A stretch of DNA of 64,000 nucleotides from UBA8346 sp050260935 (GTDB lineage Bacteria; Bacillota; UBA4882; UBA8346): the NCBI GenBank assembly GCA_050260935.1, contig JBLNCU010000180.1, positions 1-64,000 of the forward strand, read 5' to 3'. Below the pieces are notes generated by a model. That model made no database searches. It was not told where the DNA came from and saw only the letters and a list, made by a program, of their open reading frames with translations. Position 1 is the first letter of the stretch. Every line of letters begins with the position of its first letter. Shown here piece after piece: positions 24,677-33,062 of the stretch. Both the position numbers and the translations under genes were made by a program.

Positions 24677-26125
24677 ATGAATTTCCTGGAAAAGTACAGA
24701 GAGGATTTTGCGGAGTACGATGTCATGGAGAAGGACTTCATCGATGATGAAAAAATCTGGGGGCAGTTGCGGAAATGGGAACACCCCGGACCGGCGGATG
24801 TCCGGCGGGTTTTAGAGAAGGCCGCCGGCAGGGTACGGCTGGAGCCTGAAGAGATGGCAATCCTGCTGCAGAACCGGGATCAAGAAACTATTGAAGAGAT
24901 GTACGCTTTGGCTCACAGGTTGAAACGGGAGATTTACGGGGAACGGATCGTCTTCTTCGCCCCGCTGTATATCAGCGACAAGTGCGCCAATAATTGTCTT
25001 TATTGCGGCTACCGCAGCTCAAACCAGTCAATTCACCGGAAGACCCTTACCATGGAGGAGATTGCCCGCGAGGTCGCCATTATGATCAGTGAGGGTCAGA
25101 AACGCACCGTACTGGTATACGGAGAATCACCGGAGACCAACATCGATTTTATATGTGACACTGTCCGTCAGGTATACAGCGTCAAGAGCGAACACGGGGA
25201 AATCCGGCGGGCCAATATCAATTGCGCTCCTTTAAACCGGGATGAGTTGCGGCAGCTGAAGAAGGCTGGCATCGGCACCTTCCAGGTTTTCCAGGAGACC
25301 TATCATCACGAGACATACCGGCGTTTGCATCCGGCCGGTACCATTAAAGGCCATTACCGCTGGCGCCTGTACTGCCATGACCGGGCTCTGGACGTCGGGG
25401 TTGATGATGTCGGCATTGGGGTTTTATTCGGGCTGTATGACTGGAGATTTGAGGCCATGGGCCTTCTTTACCACACCATCCACCTGGAGGAAAAGTATAA
25501 CGGGGTCGGTCCGCACACCATTTCCTTTCCGAGGATTCAACCCGCCCTGGGAACGCCATATTCCTTACATCCCGAATATGCGGTAAGCGATGCCGACTTT
25601 AAAAAGTTAGTGGCGGTAATCCGTTTATCAGTCCCGTATACCGGCATGATCCTGACTGCCCGTGAAAGCGAGGCCGTGAGACGGGAGGTTATTCCGCTGG
25701 GTGTATCCCAGATCGACGCCGGATCCCGGATCGGGGTCGGCGGTTACCAGGAGTCGGCGGCTAACGCCATGCCGGACAAGGAGCAGTTTCAATTGGGGGA
25801 TACCCGTTCCCTGGATGATGTCGTCCGGGAAACCTGCCGGATGGGGGATATTCCTTCCCTCTGCACCGCCTGCTACCGGAAGGGGCGGACCGGAGAACAT
25901 TTTATGGGAATTGCCAAATCCAGTTTCGTCCATAATTTTTGCATGCCCAACGCCATCTGTACTTTAAAAGAGTACTTGCTTGATTATGCCGGCGCCGAGA
26001 CCCGCCGGGTGGGGGAAGCGATTATTCAAAGGTATCTAGAGCAGATCCAAGACCCCAAGACTAAAGAGTTTGTCCAACAAGCCATCCATCGCCTGGAGGA
26101 AGGCGAGAGAGATTTGTATGTTTAG
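24677..26125 (+). CDS. hydG: [FeFe]-hydrogenase maturase HydG (tyrosine lyase)
   Basis: A radical-SAM enzyme that cleaves tyrosine to p-cresol and dehydroglycine, giving the CO and CN- ligands of the H-cluster. The radical-SAM cluster motif is CANNCLYC near residue 100. The C-terminal auxiliary cluster, which separates HydG from ThiH, is intact: CTAC followed by a later Cys in VHNFC. The length of 482 is normal. ATG 24677 follows AAAGGAGGTAC. It is the first gene of hydG-hydF-TM1266-hydE and lies behind a terminator-bearing leader. Confidence 0.96.
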   Translation: MNFLEKYREDFAEYDVMEKDFIDDEKIWGQLRKWEHPGPADVRRVLEKAAGRVRLEPEEMAILLQNRDQETIEEMYALAHRLKREIYGERIVFFAPLYISDKCANNCLYCGYRSSNQSIHRKTLTMEEIAREVAIMISEGQKRTVLVYGESPETNIDFICDTVRQVYSVKSEHGEIRRANINCAPLNRDELRQLKKAGIGTFQVFQETYHHETYRRLHPAGTIKGHYRWRLYCHDRALDVGVDDVGIGVLFGLYDWRFEAMGLLYHTIHLEEKYNGVGPHTISFPRIQPALGTPYSLHPEYAVSDADFKKLVAVIRLSVPYTGMILTARESEAVRREVIPLGVSQIDAGSRIGVGGYQESAANAMPDKEQFQLGDTRSLDDVVRETCRMGDIPSLCTACYRKGRTGEHFMGIAKSSFVHNFCMPNAICTLKEYLLDYAGAETRRVGEAIIQRYLEQIQDPKTKEFVQQAIHRLEEGERDLYV

Positions 26126-26282
26126 GAATGGTCAGGCAATTCTTCTCCATGTCTCTGTGTCTCCGTGGCTAAAAAGCAGCTGTAGAGGCACAGGCTTAGA
26201 GAGCGGGATTTTTCGTGTTTAAGGCCTTAGGAATCTAATCTTCTTAGAATTCAAAACAGCATTGTCAAACGGAGGCGTGACG
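26126..26282. other. hydG-hydF spacer with low-complexity repeat
   Basis: A 157-base gap containing CTCCATGTCTCTGTGTCTCC followed by GTGGC, a degenerate CTCTGTG-type repeat seen in intergenic DNA of varied bacteria. No promoter or terminator is clear. The hydF ribosome binding site GGAGGCG is at the end. Confidence 0.4.
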
Positions 26283-27536
26283 ATGAGTGATTTAAACTCG
26301 ACTCCAGGCTCCTCCCGGTTGCAGATTGCTATCTTCGGGCGGCGCAATGCCGGGAAATCAAGTCTGATCAATGCCCTAACCCGCCAACCGGTGGCGCTGG
26401 TTTCGGATCAGCCGGGCACAACTACTGATCCGGTCGTCAAAGCCATGGAGCTGCTGCCGCTGGGTCCAGTGGCATTTATCGATACCGCCGGCCTGGATGA
26501 TCAGGGTCCTCTTGGGGAATTGCGGGTAAAACGGACTTACGAAGTGCTAAACCGGACTGATCTTGCAGTCGTAGTCCTCGATGGTGAAAGCGGGTTGACC
26601 GATTTTGAACAGGAGTTGGTTCAAAGGATTCGCGCCCAAAAAATACCGGTGGTCGGGGTGATTAACAAGGTTGACAGCCCCGGTTACCTGCCGCAGCGCC
26701 GTCAAGAATGGCAACGCCGGCTTCAAATGAACTTGGTTGAAGTCTCCGCCAACACCGGAACCGGTATTGAGGAACTAAAGGCGGGAATTATTCGCCAGGC
26801 TCCCCCGGATGGTCAGGAACCCCCTCTCATCGGTGATTTATTTGATCCTGGAGATATTATTCTACTGGTGGTGCCAATCGACAAAGCCGCCCCTAAAGGC
26901 CGTTTAATCCTGCCCCAGCAACAGGCAATCCGGGACATACTTGATCATAACGGAATTGCTGTAGTGGCCAAGGAGGACGAGGTGCGGGCGACGTTGAAGA
27001 ATTTAGCTAAGAAACCGGCGTTGGCAGTCACCGATTCTCAGGTTTTTTCCCAAGTAGCGGTCGATATCCCCCAAGATATCCCCCTAACTTCTTTCTCGAT
27101 TTTATTAGCGCGCTATAAAGGTGACTTACCCGAGTTAGTGAAAGGAGTCGGGGCGGTTGGGCGGCTTAAACCGGGCGACCGGATCTTGATAATGGAAGGT
27201 TGCACCCACCACCGGCAAACTGATGATATCGGGACGGTGAAGATCCCCCGTTGGCTGCAACAGGCGGTCGGGGGGGAGTTGCAGTTTGAATGGGCCAGCG
27301 GGCAAAACATTCCCGCCGGGTTAAACCGGTTCCGGCTTATAATACATTGCGGAGCCTGTATGTTGACCGGAAGGGAGATGTTGTACCGGCTGTCTTTGGC
27401 CAAAGAGGAATCGGTCTCAATGGTAAATTACGGGGTATTAATCGCTTATATTTCGGGTATTTTACCGCGGGCCTTGGCGCCTTTTCCGGAGGTCCGGGAG
27501 TTTTTGCCGGAAGAATACAGACATAATTATGTTTGA
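26283..27536 (+). CDS. hydF: [FeFe]-hydrogenase maturation GTPase HydF
   Basis: The scaffold that carries the assembled 2Fe subcluster to the hydrogenase. It has an N-terminal GTPase domain with P-loop GRRNAGKSS near residue 17, DTAG switch II, and NKVD; a central dimerisation domain; and a C-terminal cluster-binding domain with CTHHRQ and HCGACM, the HxH...HCxxC cysteines and histidines of the family. 417 residues from the ATG at 26283, which follows GGAGGCGTGACG. An in-frame TTG upstream is less likely. Confidence 0.95.
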   Translation: MSDLNSTPGSSRLQIAIFGRRNAGKSSLINALTRQPVALVSDQPGTTTDPVVKAMELLPLGPVAFIDTAGLDDQGPLGELRVKRTYEVLNRTDLAVVVLDGESGLTDFEQELVQRIRAQKIPVVGVINKVDSPGYLPQRRQEWQRRLQMNLVEVSANTGTGIEELKAGIIRQAPPDGQEPPLIGDLFDPGDIILLVVPIDKAAPKGRLILPQQQAIRDILDHNGIAVVAKEDEVRATLKNLAKKPALAVTDSQVFSQVAVDIPQDIPLTSFSILLARYKGDLPELVKGVGAVGRLKPGDRILIMEGCTHHRQTDDIGTVKIPRWLQQAVGGELQFEWASGQNIPAGLNRFRLIIHCGACMLTGREMLYRLSLAKEESVSMVNYGVLIAYISGILPRALAPFPEVREFLPEEYRHNYV

Positions 27537-27608
27537 CTATAAAAATGTGAGTCCGACAAATTGTTTGGATAGGTATTTTAGATTTTTTAAGATTAGGGAG
27601 GGTCTATT

Positions 27609-27869
27609 ATGAATAGCGAAAGGCGTTTGGGTGTTATAGCAGTAATTTTAGAAAACCCCCAGGAGGTTCAGGCGCGGGTAAATAACTTAATTAGCGAGGC
27701 CAATGAAATTATCGTCGGCCGGATGGGAATACCCTACCGGGAAAAGAATGTCGGCATTTTAGCCCTGATCGTCGACGGGGCCGAGGATGCCATCAACACC
27801 TTGACCGGAAAACTTGGGAATATTGAAGGAGTAAGCGCCAGAGCGACCATGAATAAAAAATCTTCCTAA
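27609..27869 (+). CDS. TM1266-family iron-only hydrogenase system protein
   Basis: An 86-residue ACT-like protein (beta-alpha-beta-beta-alpha-beta), with RLGVIAVILENPQEV at the start and GRMGIPYREKNVGILALIVDG in the middle. This family is annotated as a putative regulator of iron-only hydrogenase systems and is found with hydEFG, as here. It has no helix-turn-helix, so direct DNA binding is doubtful. It starts with ATG behind a GGGAGGG run and ends 14 bases before hydE. Confidence 0.88.
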   Translation: MNSERRLGVIAVILENPQEVQARVNNLISEANEIIVGRMGIPYREKNVGILALIVDGAEDAINTLTGKLGNIEGVSARATMNKKSS

Positions 27870-27883
27870 AGATGGAGCGAACT

Positions 27884-28981
27884 ATGGAACAAGAGAATAT
27901 ACGGTTTGACAATAATCCGCCTACGCGAACTTTCCCCGGCATTCAATTTGACCGGACCGATCTGTTGGAGGCGATCGTCAATCCCGGCGGGTTCAAAGCA
28001 CGGCAATATATCAAGGAGGCCGATGATCTCCGGGCCCGGACAGCCGGAGCCGCGGTGCATCTCCGGGGATTAATCGAATTCTCCAACTATTGCCGGAATA
28101 ATTGCTTGTATTGCGGTTTGCGCCGGGACAACCGGCGGTTGAACCGCTACCGGATGACCAAAGAAGAGATTCTGGCGGCAGCCAGGTATGGGGCTGAACT
28201 TGGTTACAAAACTGTGGTGCTGCAGTCGGGTGAAGATCCCGCCTTTACTGGTGAGATGATAGCGGAGATTGTCGACGCCATACGCGAATTGGGTTTAGTG
28301 GTTACTTTAAGCCTGGGGGAACGGGAGCCGTGGGAATATCGCCTATGGAGAATCGCGGGGGCGGAACGTTATTTAATGCGTCATGAAACCGCTGATCCAA
28401 TCCTCTATGATCGTCTCCACCCCGGTCAAACCTTACTTAAACGGGTCACTTTGCTGCAAGTGCTTAAAGAATTGGATTACCAGGTAGGAACCGGTTTTAT
28501 GGTGGGACTCCCCGGACAAACGCCGGAAACGCTTCTGGCCGATCTGGAGCTGGCCCGGCGGCTTCAAGCGGAGATGGTAGGGATTGGCCCCTTTATCCCG
28601 CATCCCGACACCCCACTGGGTCAATCTACCGGCGGGACTGTTGAACAGACTTGCCTGATGGTAGCTTTGACCAGGCTATCCCTACCTTATGCCCTGATAC
28701 CGGCGACCACCGCCCTGGGCAGTATCGATCCCCTAGGCCGGGAACTTGCGCTGCAAGCCGGGGCCAACGTGGTAATGCCGAATCTAACCCCCCGCATTCA
28801 CCGGGCCGATTATCAGATCTACCCCAATAAAATCTGTCTGGGGGATGAAGCCGCTGAGTGCCGTGGTTGTATAACTAGGAGGATTGAGGCAATCGGCCGG
28901 ACGGTGGCCGCCGGGCCCGGTCATCATCCATTCTGGGTAAAACGCCTGGCTGAGAATCATGTTCGAATTTCTGCCCATTGA
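27884..28981 (+). CDS. hydE: [FeFe]-hydrogenase maturase HydE
   Basis: A radical-SAM enzyme of 365 residues that acts in building the 2Fe subcluster with its azadithiolate bridge. The cluster motif is CRNNCLYC near residue 60, and an additional cysteine pair occurs near the C-terminus (CRGC). GDEAAECRGC and PNLTPRIHRADYQIYPNK are typical of the end of HydE. ATG 27884 follows GGAG by six bases; the in-frame ATG 27872 overlaps that site and remains possible. A promoter for the glycine leader overlaps its stop codon. Confidence 0.94.
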   Translation: MEQENIRFDNNPPTRTFPGIQFDRTDLLEAIVNPGGFKARQYIKEADDLRARTAGAAVHLRGLIEFSNYCRNNCLYCGLRRDNRRLNRYRMTKEEILAAARYGAELGYKTVVLQSGEDPAFTGEMIAEIVDAIRELGLVVTLSLGEREPWEYRLWRIAGAERYLMRHETADPILYDRLHPGQTLLKRVTLLQVLKELDYQVGTGFMVGLPGQTPETLLADLELARRLQAEMVGIGPFIPHPDTPLGQSTGGTVEQTCLMVALTRLSLPYALIPATTALGSIDPLGRELALQAGANVVMPNLTPRIHRADYQIYPNKICLGDEAAECRGCITRRIEAIGRTVAAGPGHHPFWVKRLAENHVRISAH

Positions 28982-29006
28982 CAGGAACTCAACCTTTTGT
29001 TATATT
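28978..29006 (+). promoter_or_regulatory. Promoter of the glycine T-box leader
   Basis: TTGACA (28978-28983) overlaps the hydE stop codon; a 17-base spacer and TATATT (29001-29006) follow. The start site near 29013 is just ahead of T-box stem I. Confidence 0.75.
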
Positions 29007-29024
29007 CTTAGTGAATTTAATATT

Positions 29025-29209
29025 GCTGGCGATGAAAAAGAGGATCACTATTTTAATCCGCCAAGAGAGCCGGGATCTGGTGCGACCCGGCCGGATTGAA
29101 TCGTGAAGGCGCTTTCGAGCCGGACTTAAGAAGTGGATCCGCAAGGATCAAACAGGGTGGAACCGCGGGAAACTCTCGTCCCTGAATAGGGAATGAGGTT
29201 TTTTTTTAT
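29025..29209 (+). promoter_or_regulatory. T-box riboswitch, glycine type
   Basis: A short glycine-class T-box. Stem I contains AGAGAGCCGGGATCTGGTG and its complement, and the specifier GGC at 29108-29110 in GTGAAGGCG. The T-box AGGGTGGAACCGCG (29154-29167) is perfect; its TGGA would pair with the UCCA end of tRNA-Gly. The competing terminator is CTCGTCCCT-GAAT-AGGGAATGAG followed by T9. It controls the SpoIIM-like gene and glyS. Confidence 0.92.
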
Positions 29210-29227
29210 TTTTGGGAGGTTATTGCC

Positions 29228-29851
29228 ATTTTCAAATTATTAAAACACGACCGTGACTATCTATTTTTGATCAGCTTGATTTTTGCCGGCGCCGTTCTTT
29301 TAGGGGAATACCTCCCTGAGCTTCAGCCGGGCTTTGCCAAGGTTTTTGAGCGGGTGGTAAGCGAACGTTTAGCGGAGATAGCCGGTAAACTTAAAAATTT
29401 ACCTTTTTGGCTTTGGATTATCGAAATTTGGTTAAACAATGTGATGGCCTCTTTTACGGCTGTATTCTTGGGGCTGTTGTGCCCAGTGTTTTCCCTGCTA
29501 ATCCTGATGGAAAACGGCATGATTATGGGTTTGTTTCAGCGAAAAATGGAATTGTTGGGTTTAAGGGCCAACCACTATTACCTCGGCTTAATCCCTCATG
29601 GCATCTTTGAAATACCGGCTTTTTTTATAGCGGTGATGATGGGGATGCAATTGGGAATTGCAATTTACCGGTTGATCGGCCGCCATCTAAAAGGAAAGGG
29701 AAGCGACCCGTTTTTCCAGGAGCTTTTTCGGGGAATCAAGGATTACTTATGGCAAAAAGGCCGGTATTATGCAGGTTTAATTGCAATTTTACTATCGGTG
29801 GCCGCTGTTTTGGAGGTAACCGTCAGCCCGATATTGCTAAGACTAAAATAA
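29228..29851 (+). CDS. SpoIIM-family membrane protein, probable ATT start
   Basis: A stage II sporulation protein M family member with about five membrane helices and the family's NNVMASFTAVFLGL and GLIPHGIFEIPAFFIA segments. SpoIIM with SpoIID and SpoIIP drives engulfment in Bacillus, but the family also has non-sporulation members. The first standard start (TTG 29267) has no ribosome binding site and would begin inside the first helix. The frame is open upstream, and GGGAGG (29214-29219) lies eight bases before an ATT at 29228, giving an N-terminus FKLLKHDRDYLFL. An ATT start is therefore likely. It precedes glyS under the same T-box. Confidence 0.8.
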   Translation: MFKLLKHDRDYLFLISLIFAGAVLLGEYLPELQPGFAKVFERVVSERLAEIAGKLKNLPFWLWIIEIWLNNVMASFTAVFLGLLCPVFSLLILMENGMIMGLFQRKMELLGLRANHYYLGLIPHGIFEIPAFFIAVMMGMQLGIAIYRLIGRHLKGKGSDPFFQELFRGIKDYLWQKGRYYAGLIAILLSVAAVLEVTVSPILLRLK

Positions 29852-29869
29852 ATTTTAGGAGGTTTTTCA

Positions 29870-31183
29870 ATGTCTGAAGTTCAAGCCACAACTACAATGG
29901 ATAAGATTGTTTCCCTGGCTAAAAGGAGGGGCTTCATCTTCCAGTCAAGCGAGATTTACGGCGGTTTAAACAGCTGCTGGGATTATGGTCCGCTGGGCGT
30001 AGAGCTGAAAAACAATGTCAAACGGGCCTGGTGGCGCAAGGTGGTTCAGGAACGCGACGATATGGTCGGCCTGGATGCCAGTATTTTGATGCATCCGCGA
30101 GTCTGGGAGGCCAGCGGTCACGTTGCCGGATTTACCGATCCGCTGGTAGATTGCAAATCCTGTAAACAGCGGTTTCGTGCCGACCATCTCGAAGGGGACA
30201 AATGCCCGGCTTGCGGGGGTGAGTTAACTGAAGCCCGGCAATTCAATTTGATGTTCAAGACTTTTATGGGACCGGTTGAAGACAATGCGGCCATCGTTTA
30301 TTTACGCCCCGAAACCGCTCAAGGCATCTTTGTCAATTTCAATAACGTACAGACCACTACCAGAATGAAACTGCCTTTTGGGATTGCCCAGATTGGCAAA
30401 TCCTTCCGGAATGAGATCACTCCCGGCAATTTTACCTTTAGAACCAGAGAATTTGAGCAGATGGAGATCGAATACTTTGTAAAACCCGGGACCGACGAAC
30501 AGATTCACCAGGAGTGGCTGAAGCAGCGCTTCCAGTGGTACCTGGATCTGGGGCTCACCAAGGAACGGCTGCGTCTGCGGGAGCACGAGAGAGATGAGTT
30601 GGCTCACTACGCCAAGGGCTGTTATGATGTGGAGTATTATTTTCCAATGGGCTGGTCGGAGCTGGAGGGGATCGCCAATCGGACCGACTTTGACCTCAAA
30701 CGCCACCAGGAGTATAGCGGCCAGCGGATGGACTATTTTGACCAGGAAGCCAATGAGCATTTTATACCGTATGTCATTGAACCGTCGGCCGGGGCTGATC
30801 GCGGCACCTTGGCCTTCCTCCTTGATGCTTACCACGAAGAGCCCGATAAGGAAGAAGTCCGGGTGGTATTGAAACTTCATAGGGCTCTGGCGCCTTACAA
30901 AGTGGCGATTTTGCCGCTCTCCAAAAAGGAGCCGTTGGTGGAGATGGCTAAAGGGATAGAGAAAGAACTGCGCAAGTACTGGATGGTCGATTATGACGAT
31001 TCCAAGGCGATCGGCCGCCGCTATCGCCGACAGGATGAAATTGGAACCCCCTACTGCGTGACGGTAGATTTTGAGAGTATCAACGACAAGGCAGTGACCG
31101 TCCGCGATCGGGACAGCATGGAGCAGGAGCGGATTCCGGTGACGGAGTTGTATAAGTATTTATTTGAAAAATTGGCCTGGTAA
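29870..31183 (+). CDS. glyS: Glycyl-tRNA synthetase (single-chain alpha2 type)
   Basis: A 437-residue class II synthetase of the homodimeric type, not the alpha2-beta2 GlyQS type. It has motif 1 around SSEIYGGLNSCWDYGPLGVE, a zinc-binding insertion (CKSC...CPAC, about residues 94-120), motif 2 with SFRNEITPGNFTFRTREFEQ, motif 3 EPSAGADRGTLAFL, and a C-terminal anticodon-binding domain (about 340-437). ATG with AGGAGG ahead, 18 bases after the SpoIIM-like gene. It shares that gene's glycine T-box. Confidence 0.97.
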   Translation: MSEVQATTTMDKIVSLAKRRGFIFQSSEIYGGLNSCWDYGPLGVELKNNVKRAWWRKVVQERDDMVGLDASILMHPRVWEASGHVAGFTDPLVDCKSCKQRFRADHLEGDKCPACGGELTEARQFNLMFKTFMGPVEDNAAIVYLRPETAQGIFVNFNNVQTTTRMKLPFGIAQIGKSFRNEITPGNFTFRTREFEQMEIEYFVKPGTDEQIHQEWLKQRFQWYLDLGLTKERLRLREHERDELAHYAKGCYDVEYYFPMGWSELEGIANRTDFDLKRHQEYSGQRMDYFDQEANEHFIPYVIEPSAGADRGTLAFLLDAYHEEPDKEEVRVVLKLHRALAPYKVAILPLSKKEPLVEMAKGIEKELRKYWMVDYDDSKAIGRRYRRQDEIGTPYCVTVDFESINDKAVTVRDRDSMEQERIPVTELYKYLFEKLAW

Positions 31184-31205
31184 GGTTGATGATTTAAAAA
31201 TCCAC

Positions 31206-31246
31206 AAGGCTTTCACCTGAAAGAACTGGGGCGAAAGCCTTTTTAT
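31206..31246 (+). terminator. Terminator of glyS
   Basis: AAGGCTTTC (31206-31214) / GAAAGCCTT (31233-31241) with an 18-base loop and a T-rich tail. Confidence 0.8.
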
Positions 31247-31276
31247 ATGTCATATATCTATTCTTAAAATAGTACC

Positions 31277-31307
31277 TTGACAATCATAGTAATATTATTT
31301 ATACTAT
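31277..31307 (+). promoter_or_regulatory. Promoter and probable PadR operator
   Basis: TTGACA (31277-31282), 17 bases, then TATACT (31300-31305), followed by an overlapping TATAAT. An inverted repeat ATAGTA (31286-31291) - N10 - TACTAT (31302-31307) spans the spacer and -10 box. Placement and symmetry suit an autoregulatory site for the PadR protein encoded just downstream. Confidence 0.65.
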
Positions 31308-31326
31308 AATAGTGGAGGTGAAATTC

Positions 31327-31653
31327 TTGAGTGGAAAGATTTCCTCGGATTTGTTGCGGGGTCATACCGATACTATCGTTTTAAAAATTTTAAGTGAGCA
31401 TGACAGTTACGGATATGAGATTTACAAAAAAATCATCGAAAAAAGTGAAGGCTTGTATGAATTGAAAGAGGCCACGCTCTATTCAAGCTTCCGGAGATTG
31501 GAAGAAGAAGGCAATATCACTTCTTACTGGGGAGATGAAACCCTCGGGGGACGAAGAAAATATTACCGGATCACTGCCTTGGGAGAAAATACTTACCGCT
31601 TGAATAAGGAAGACTGGGAATTTACCAAAAGAATCATTGACAAATTAATATAA
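31327..31653 (+). CDS. PadR-family transcriptional regulator
   Basis: A 108-residue winged-helix repressor of the short PadR type: GHTDTIVLKILSEHDSYGYEI for the first helices, TLYSSFRRLEEEGNI for the recognition helix and wing, and GGRRKYYRITALGE for the wing strand. TTG at 31327 is favoured because GGAGGTG ends seven bases upstream; the in-frame GTG at 31312 is in front of that site. It probably represses itself and the membrane gene that follows 14 bases later. Confidence 0.92.
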   Translation: MSGKISSDLLRGHTDTIVLKILSEHDSYGYEIYKKIIEKSEGLYELKEATLYSSFRRLEEEGNITSYWGDETLGGRRKYYRITALGENTYRLNKEDWEFTKRIIDKLI

Positions 31654-31667
31654 GGAGAAGAGGAAAG

Positions 31668-32531
31668 ATGAAAGACAGGATCAAAAAATATGTCGATGGT
31701 CTGTTTGAAAACGTGTATGATACCAAACAATTACAGGAATTAAAAGAAGAGATCAGCGCCAATTTATTGGAAAAGGTGAATGATTTCATGGCAAAGGGCG
31801 GTAATGAGGACGCGGCTTTCAAAAATGCTGTGGCCAGCCTGGGTGATATGAGCGAATTGGTTGCCAGTATAAGAAGGGCCGCGAAGAAGAGAGCCAAAGA
31901 GGATACCTATAAAACATTTCCGTTGGATAGAAAGCATGCGTTGGCGTATGTTACCGGCGCCGCGGTATTTTTATTCGGACTGATGACAGGTGGAGCTGTT
32001 TACCTGTGGCACAGAGAACTATTTATTGCTTTATCGTCTTTCATACCTTTTTTATTCCTTTCGGCGCTGGTATTTTGTTATTTCTGCCTCACTCAAGAAA
32101 CCAGACAGCATTATGGGATGAATCCTAAGCGGGCTTTATCATATACTATCGCTGTCGGAGTGGCGCTATTGGGAGCTGTAGTAGGAGGCATCCTGTATTT
32201 ACAAGGGCGGGGACTTTTGGTTGTCTTCGCAACTTCGGCGCCTTTGTTGATCATTGCTGGAACTGCCTTTCTTTACTTGAGATTAACTGAGAAAAGCCGG
32301 AGAAAGATGAATCAGGAATGTGTAAATCAATGGATCGAGTATTATAGTAACCCGCATACCATGATGCTGCGGGGATCAATCTCCGGAGCTTTATGGATTT
32401 TCTCTGTCGCAGCCTTCTTTTTAATAGCTCTGATTTGGGGTTGGAAGTACTCCTGGATTGTATTCATAATTGCAACTGGAATTGAGGTACTACTGAATGC
32501 CTTTTTTACAGCCAAAGGAAAAGAGGATTAA
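31668..32531 (+). CDS. PadR-associated membrane protein with N-terminal permease-prefix domain
   Basis: A 287-residue protein. The N-terminal 80 residues form the helical domain found before permeases and in DUF1700-like proteins (MKDRIKKYVDGLFENVYDTK...ASLGDMSELV). Then come six membrane helices in three pairs (about 96-145, 160-205, 240-283). Such genes are very often next to a short PadR regulator, where they are thought to sense envelope or lipid stress. No catalytic motif is seen. It is co-transcribed with padR. Confidence 0.8.
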   Translation: MKDRIKKYVDGLFENVYDTKQLQELKEEISANLLEKVNDFMAKGGNEDAAFKNAVASLGDMSELVASIRRAAKKRAKEDTYKTFPLDRKHALAYVTGAAVFLFGLMTGGAVYLWHRELFIALSSFIPFLFLSALVFCYFCLTQETRQHYGMNPKRALSYTIAVGVALLGAVVGGILYLQGRGLLVVFATSAPLLIIAGTAFLYLRLTEKSRRKMNQECVNQWIEYYSNPHTMMLRGSISGALWIFSVAAFFLIALIWGWKYSWIVFIIATGIEVLLNAFFTAKGKED

Positions 32532-32653
32532 ATTTAAAGAGAATAGTTGGAGAAGGTATGTTTTAAGGGTAAAAAAGCGTGTATAACATGGTGATTGGTC
32601 TGTCTTTGCTGGTATGTTCATACTGTGGCTGGAGTGGTAAAATCAAGGTTTTT

Positions 32654-32678
32654 AGCCGGGAGAATCCCCGGCTTTTAA
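32654..32678 (+). terminator. Terminator after the PadR operon
   Basis: AGCCGGG (32654-32660) / CCCGGCT with an AGAATC-type loop, then TTTTAAT. The A-rich flank on the other side could let it also serve the convergent yggT gene. Confidence 0.75.
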
Positions 32679-32702
32679 TATGTATCCGGCGTTAGGACTG
32701 TC

Positions 32703-33062
32703 TTATTTATTCTGGTCATCAAGTCTATCAACTGCCTCAGATGTGGAGACCGGCTTACCCATTAACAACAGTTTGACTATAGCCCAGGCGATCAGCCAAT
32801 AAACCAGCATGGCCAGTAATGTCGTCCATTCAAACACACTGCTGTCCACTTGAGTCAGGCCAAATACATTCAAAAAAGGGGCCGCAAAGGGGGAGCTGAT
32901 TTTATAGATAAAACTGCTAAAACCGGCTTCCGGATTGGCTCCCAGAAATTTCAGGATAAAGCGAAAGGCCAGCAAAGCCTGGAGAATGCTGGTTATATAC
33001 CAAATAATTTGGGTGCCGCGGTATAATTGTTTAATGCGTGGAGAATTGTACGAAGGGTTCAC
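32703..33062 (-). CDS. YggT-family membrane protein
   Basis: A 119-residue protein with two or three membrane helices and the YggT signature: RFILKFLGANPEAGFSSFIYKISSPFAAPFLNVFG. YggT/YlmG proteins are linked to division and envelope functions in several lineages, but a defined activity is lacking. It is a lone minus-strand gene between the PadR pair and the aro operon. ATG with an AGGTG site at 33063-33068 on its own strand. Confidence 0.85.
   Translation of the reverse strand: MNPSYNSPRIKQLYRGTQIIWYITSILQALLAFRFILKFLGANPEAGFSSFIYKISSPFAAPFLNVFGLTQVDSSVFEWTTLLAMLVYWLIAWAIVKLLLMGKPVSTSEAVDRLDDQNK

Noticed and set aside
30302..30880. A 192-codon minus-strand frame
   Set aside because: Complete antisense of glyS, with no start signal and no homology that I recognise.
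32588..32695. Small plus-strand frame of 35 codons in the gap after the PadR operon
   Set aside because: It reads through the terminator hairpin and has no ribosome binding site; no family resemblance.
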